In this document: positions 59,801-64,000 of the stretch, one piece after another
How the letters are laid out: every line of letters begins with the position of its first letter
How positions within the stretch are numbered: the stretch's first letter is position 1
Assembly: GCA_023375675.1 (NCBI GenBank)
Contig: JALQBC010000072.1
Span: 36,290 to 100,289, forward strand
Direction: 5' to 3'
DNA: 64,000 nucleotides
DNA from: Cytospora piceicola
Lineage: Eukaryota; Ascomycota; Sordariomycetes; Diaporthales; Cytosporaceae
The notes under the pieces: generated by a model
The model's input: the letters and a program-made list of their open reading frames with translations, nothing else
The model's database searches: none
Told to the model about the DNA's origin: nothing
Program-made: the position numbers and the translations under genes

Positions 59801-59906
59801 ATTCCAATGGTGATGTATGTCCGCCACCACCACCACCACAGCACAGACCCTCTCATCAAGACTGGAGAACTGAAAAACTAATTATCATTCTGCACATATA
59901 GTCGGT
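56852..59906. other. Intergenic region without a recognised gene
   Basis: Three kb with only short frames. It includes C11 and C12 runs at 57346-57356 and 58399-58410 and a (GT)n run near 58450-58470. A frame at 57949-58236 has an ATG but no recognisable feature. A regulatory role cannot be excluded. Confidence 0.45.
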
Positions 59907-61620
59907 ATGTGGGAGGCCCATCGCCAGCCTGGCCGGGGGAGCGGGCCCAGCAACACGTATCCCCTGGTGCCAGAAGGTCGACCGCATCATATACCAGGTG
60001 GCATCATATTACCAGCTTACACCCACCAACCTGACGACAAAGACGTGCCGGATTGATGGGGGTGAGGTCGTCCTCGTCTTCCACTACCTCTGCATCCTCA
60101 CCAACTGTTATCATCCCGAGCACCCTCAGTTTGACTCCATCGTGGCCCCCAAGCTCGCCCGGCATGTTGTGTCTCGGCTTACGGGTCTACACAAGAAGGG
60201 TGTCATCGTCATCTACAACATCGAGGGCTCTACCAAAAAGGCTGTATACTGGCCGAAATATACGCGCCGCTGGGCCGACGCAGACTGGGACTTGAGTCTC
60301 TGGGATGAAACCGTCCCGCAAGACATACGTGACGCCCTGGGCCGTGTCGCCTACGGCGGCGACATACCACCTATCGTCCTTGCCGCACAGGATGAGGGAA
60401 CAAACGACGAGGGCATCAATCAGGATGAGATCGTGACGGATGTCGGGATCAACAAATCCGAGACCGAAGAACAGCAGCCGACGTCACCACAGCAGCAGCA
60501 GCCTGGCCATCCTGCTGCTGATGATGGTGTCGAGTTCAGGGGAGAGATGGATCAAGATGTGATGATGGAGGACGGCGTGACCTATGCTGTTGAAGATGGT
60601 GATGACGATTTTGATCATCGTGATGTTAATGATAGTGATTATGATGGTACGGCCAGTCGGATTACCGGACCGTCGACATTCTGCACGGCGTCAGAGTTCA
60701 GCTCATCGAATGGCCTATGGGACTATTGCCCATATGGAAATGCGACTGCGAGTGCGAGTGCGAGTGCGACTACTGCTGGCATGGCCAACATGATGCCCAC
60801 CGGCCCCGACTGTGGTGGCCACTATCATCGTCATCTTGCTGGATATCATGAGGCATCTCACCAAGCTTGGTCTCGACCTTATCCTCATCCCCAGACTCAT
60901 CCTCAGCCAAGGACATTCAGCTCTGTTGGTTCGTACGTCCCATGTGAGCCGCCACATCACCTCAATCAGACTGGACGTCCTTACCCTCATCCTCCTCCTC
61001 CTCGCCCTCAAGCCGCTCGCTTTGATCAGACTCCTCAAATACACGGTCACCCCCAAGCTCGAGGACAGACACTGACCACAATGCAACTCCCGTCATTTGC
61101 AGCATCATCATCATCAATATCACCATCACCACCACCACCAAGACCACAGCCACTGCCAAGATGGCCAACACAGCCAACAACAACAAAACCTACACCACAT
61201 CACCAGCCGCGTCAACGGTTCCAGGTCGCCCCCAACGCAGCACCGTCCGGCCTTTCAGCCAATATACCCAAGCATGGCTCACAGAGACGTGCTGGTGGAG
61301 TTGTTTCATCCCACAACCCCGTACCTTTTGGTGGACAGGACCTTTCTGCGGCGACCACCATGGATTACGGTGACACCTTTTCGGTCCCCTATCAGGAACA
61401 GTTTGGTCCCCATGCGCACGCTCGAAAGCCCACCATGTCTTATCAGTGGGGCCCCGGCCAGTACAGTCAAGGTCAAGGTCAAGGTCAAGGACAAGGTCAA
61501 GGCGGTCAAGGCACTTCCAGAGCGGCACGCCGTCGACGTAATGCCCAGGAGAGATTGCGGGTAATGGAAGAGCAGATATCGGCGCTTCAACAGCAACAGC
61601 AGCGGGATATCGGCCAATGA
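59907..61620 (+). CDS. His/Pro/Gln-rich protein with conserved-looking N-terminal domain, unknown
   Basis: Two exons (59907-60044, 60130-61620) join in frame to about 542 residues. Exon 1 begins MWEAHRQPGRGSGPSNTYP; the splice to FDSIVAPKLARHVV keeps the frame and avoids the stop at 60051. Residues about 47-135 look folded (HVVSRLTGLHKKGVIVIYNI, YWPKYTRRWADADW, LWDETVPQDIRDALG). The remainder is disordered: Asp-rich, then Pro/His-rich with SASASAS, a (GQ)n repeat (61467-61510), a basic RRRR patch and a C-terminal coiled coil with a Gln run. The folded part is not one I recognise. Last gene of the array. Confidence 0.65.
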
Positions 61621-62829
61621 TGGTAGGTATGCTATTGGTGCGGGAATGATACTTTGGACACGGAACATGCTATTACCACTCATACATACTTACATGTAAT
61701 AGTCAATACATGAACGGGCTTTGGGCTATTGTTGACTTGCTTCGAGGTGGCACATAGCGACATTCAGAGTTCCGTCTATCTGGAGGAGAGTCGATGGCAA
61801 CGAGTAGGGTCGTTTCAGATAAGTTTCAGAAGCCCGGCTACCTAGGACAGGAATACATCCTGGGAAAAGAAAACATGCGTTGACATGTCGTATTAGTTAT
61901 CTTTCTTCCTCCTTCTTGTACGTTGTGACTAGGCTTACCTTATAACTCCCAAGATTGCTCTTTATATTGCCTTCCACATACTTGGATATTTGATACCTTC
62001 TCCTTACCCTTCTAGTTCAGAAAGAAAGCCCAGAATGAAACCTTCCAAGTCAACGGCGCGACTGGTATTGACTAACCGCGATCCAGAACGCAGCAACATA
62101 GCTCCGGTATACAGGAAGTACCAGAGTCTAGACATACGGTACTTCCTTGCTCCAACAAGATTCACGGCATATACCCTAGACAAGTTCATTATCTAGCGTC
62201 AGCGTTCCGACTTACAAAAAAAAACACCGAATCAACTTTTTACATGCAGAGCAGATCTCAACGGCAAGATGAGCAGCACTCACTAATTACCATGGGCAAG
62301 ATGTCAGCAGGTTGTGGCACTGGTCTGGATTTTGATTGAGCAATGGCACCGCGCCTTTCATCTGTCATTCTCATTGGCTGTCTGGTACTGCCTTCTACTA
62401 GGTATGATCTTTTTTCATGCATTATCTTTCAGGCAGTACGTGTCTGGTGATACGGCCTGTAGGAAGGTGGAAGGATGATACCATGCCTTCTGGCTGATCC
62501 CAAGTCCCATCCTCCAGAAGCCTGCAGCATCGGGAAATACCCAGCGGTGTGTTCCCGCCCACCTTGTGACATATGACGGGTTCCCTATCCTGGCCCTTCC
62601 TCTCCCCTATATTACCTTTTAATATTGAGGGAACTGTTGTCAGGACCTGCCACACTATCTTACCATCTGACCGCCCACTTGTCGTCCCCTTTTGACTTAG
62701 GACTAAGGCTCTTCAGGTAATCAATAGATCTTGGGGGGGGGGGAGGATCTGCATCAGCTATAGACAGCATAATTCGACCAAGCAGACGCAGCAAATACAA
62801 ACAATGTCGCCGACTGTATTTCCCTGTCA
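61621..62829. other. Intergenic region
   Basis: No gene recognised. Contains a G11 run at 62733-62743. Confidence 0.45.
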
Positions 62830-62895
62830 TCACGGCTTTTTGTCCCACGGCTTTTTGTCCACGGCTTTTATGTGACCGTGTGCGATTAGCACGGC
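62830..62895. repeat. CCACGGCTTT motif, fourth locus
   Basis: Three tandem-like copies (CACGGCTTTTTGTC, CCACGGCTTTTTGTC, CCACGGCTTTTATG), followed directly by a single GCACGGCT and the telomere-like tract. Confidence 0.7.
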
Positions 62896-62907
62896 TAGGG
62901 TTAGGGT
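62896..62907. repeat. Telomere-like tract
   Basis: TAGGGTTAGGGT directly after the CCACGGCTTT copies; two telomere-type units. Confidence 0.6.
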
Positions 62908-62953
62908 GAGTTAGTCGCGGTGTCCGATAAGGGTTGCGCGGAAAGGTGACACG

Positions 62954-62995
62954 CCGATAACAAATGTGGCAGTCCCGATAAGAAATGTGGCAGTC
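62954..62995. repeat. 21-bp tandem duplication
   Basis: CCGATAACAAATGTGGCAGT followed at once by CCGATAAGAAATGTGGCAGT (each unit 21 bp including a final C). A further CCGATAAGGG lies at 62924. Confidence 0.8.
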
Positions 62996-63179
62996 CGACG
63001 GTCTGCTATCTAGAGAATGAGCATATTACTACCAAGACTGCATTTCCTGTCGTTCACAACTTGAAAAACTATAAGAACCCGATGCATTCCATCATTTCCA
63101 AGCTATAACTGGGTGTTTTAGCAAGCCCAGGCCCAAGAGTCCCAGACTCTGTGCATATGCCTTCCGTTAGGAAGGTTAA

Positions 63180-64000
63180 TGTTTGTTTTACAAAGCGGGC
63201 GAGCACAATAGAAAATTGTTACCCTTAAGATTTATACTACCTGTTTTTAATTCTGATTAGCTCTAAATTACAATTATACTAATTCGCTATAGCACCCGTT
63301 TCTCGGATTTAATTAGATACTAAAAGCAGTGTTTTTAGCCGTCGAACGGCTAAAAGAACTAGAAATTATAAGGCCTTTAATACCTGCCGGAAGACTTACA
63401 GTTATTTTAAGGCCTACGATAAAGCCTACGATAAGGCTTACGATAAGGCCTTTCACTATAGACTTTAGGTTCGAACTAAGATACACGCTCGAGTTTTAAT
63501 CCGATTAAGACGTACTTACCTAAATCTGAATCTATAGAAAAAGGGCTATTAAACGGTATATTTAATTAAATCGTAGCCCTTAAGGTAAGCTCAGTATTAA
63601 AGCTAATAGTTCTAATTCCTTAGGTTTCTTAGGTTTCTTAAGTTCTTAACCTAAACCCTAGCCCTTCCCTTTCTTCCTCTTTACCGAAGGCTTATATAAG
63701 CCTTTAGATTCGAACTAAGATACACGCTTAAGTTTTAATCCGATTAAAAAGCAGTTACCTAAATCTAAGTCTATAGAAAAACGGCTATTAAACGGTATAT
63801 TTAATTAAATCGTAGCCCTTAAGGTAGGCTTAGTATTAAAGCTAATAGTCTTAATTCCTTAGGTTTCTAAAGTTCTTAACCTAAACCCTAGCCTTTCCCT
63901 TCCTTTTTCTTTACCGAAGGGTTATATAAGCCTTTAGATTCGAATTAAGTAAGTAAGTAAGTAACTAAGTAACTAAGTAACTAAGTAAGTAACTAAGTAG
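63180..64000. repeat. AT-rich block with 230-240 bp tandem repeat
   Basis: RIP-like composition. A unit beginning CTTTAGRTTCGAACTAAG starts at 63463, 63702 and 63932, the last copy cut off after about 20 bp by a microsatellite. Each full copy holds TAAACGGTATATTTAATTAA and ends with CCTAAACCCTAGCC and a CT-rich tract. Copies 1 and 2 are about 90% alike by eye. Confidence 0.8.
63950..64000. repeat. (AAGT)n/(AACT)n microsatellite
   Basis: Simple repeat of AAGT and AACT units running to the window edge. Confidence 0.85.

Noticed and set aside
38318..61620. Starship-type giant transposon
   Set aside because: No tyrosine-recombinase captain gene and no element ends were recognised within the window; it cannot be supported without flanking sequence.

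Overview
The window looks like chromosomal DNA of a filamentous ascomycete, probably a Sordariomycete-like mould. Genes carry short GT-AG introns of about 40-130 bp. Families are typically fungal: a non-reducing polyketide synthase (PKS) fragment, cytochrome P450s, an MFS transporter and a GMC oxidoreductase. Gene-bearing DNA alternates sharply with very AT-rich, gene-free blocks (about 830-1740, 6160-6860, 17020-17480, 31100-33300, 63180-64000) that look like repeats mutated by RIP. Short TTAGGG-type telomere repeats occur at internal sites. The species cannot be named from the sequence alone.

Left part (1-24170): a secondary-metabolite gene cluster. In order it holds the 3' part of a non-reducing PKS (C-methyltransferase then thioesterase; its 5' part is missing), a P450, a COMT-type O-methyltransferase, a Tri4/CYP58-like P450, an intronless P450, a 14-TM-type MFS exporter, a decayed aldo-keto reductase, a metallo-beta-lactamase-fold hydrolase and a secreted GMC-type flavoprotein. 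A polyketide backbone would be C-methylated and released, then oxidised, O-methylated and exported. The truncated PKS and the broken reductase indicate that the locus, as it stands, is at least partly degenerate. No pathway transcription factor was found.

Middle part (24171-38317): gene-poor. It holds one probable gene relic, dispersed copies of a CCACGGCTTT-type motif, a 13-bp minisatellite whose copies decay from GC-containing to pure AT from left to right, and a duplicated 107-bp segment inside an AT-rich block.

Right part (38318-61620): ten genes in about 23 kb, most without a recognisable family. They are a Ulp1/C48-type cysteine protease, three neighbouring single-pass membrane proteins with the same layout, two diverged paralogues that share an 8-codon first exon and an intron position, a tail-anchored protein with a histone-H3-like segment, and four disordered or coiled-coil proteins. 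Their density, similar architectures and position between decayed repeat blocks make them the best candidate for an undescribed accessory gene system. Beyond 61620 there is no gene, only motif repeats, a telomere-like tract and a 230-240 bp tandem repeat running to the window edge.

Intron borders were placed by eye from GT-AG signals and family alignment. For six multi-exon genes the exon sum is a whole number of codons, as expected of a correct model; borders that remain uncertain are flagged.
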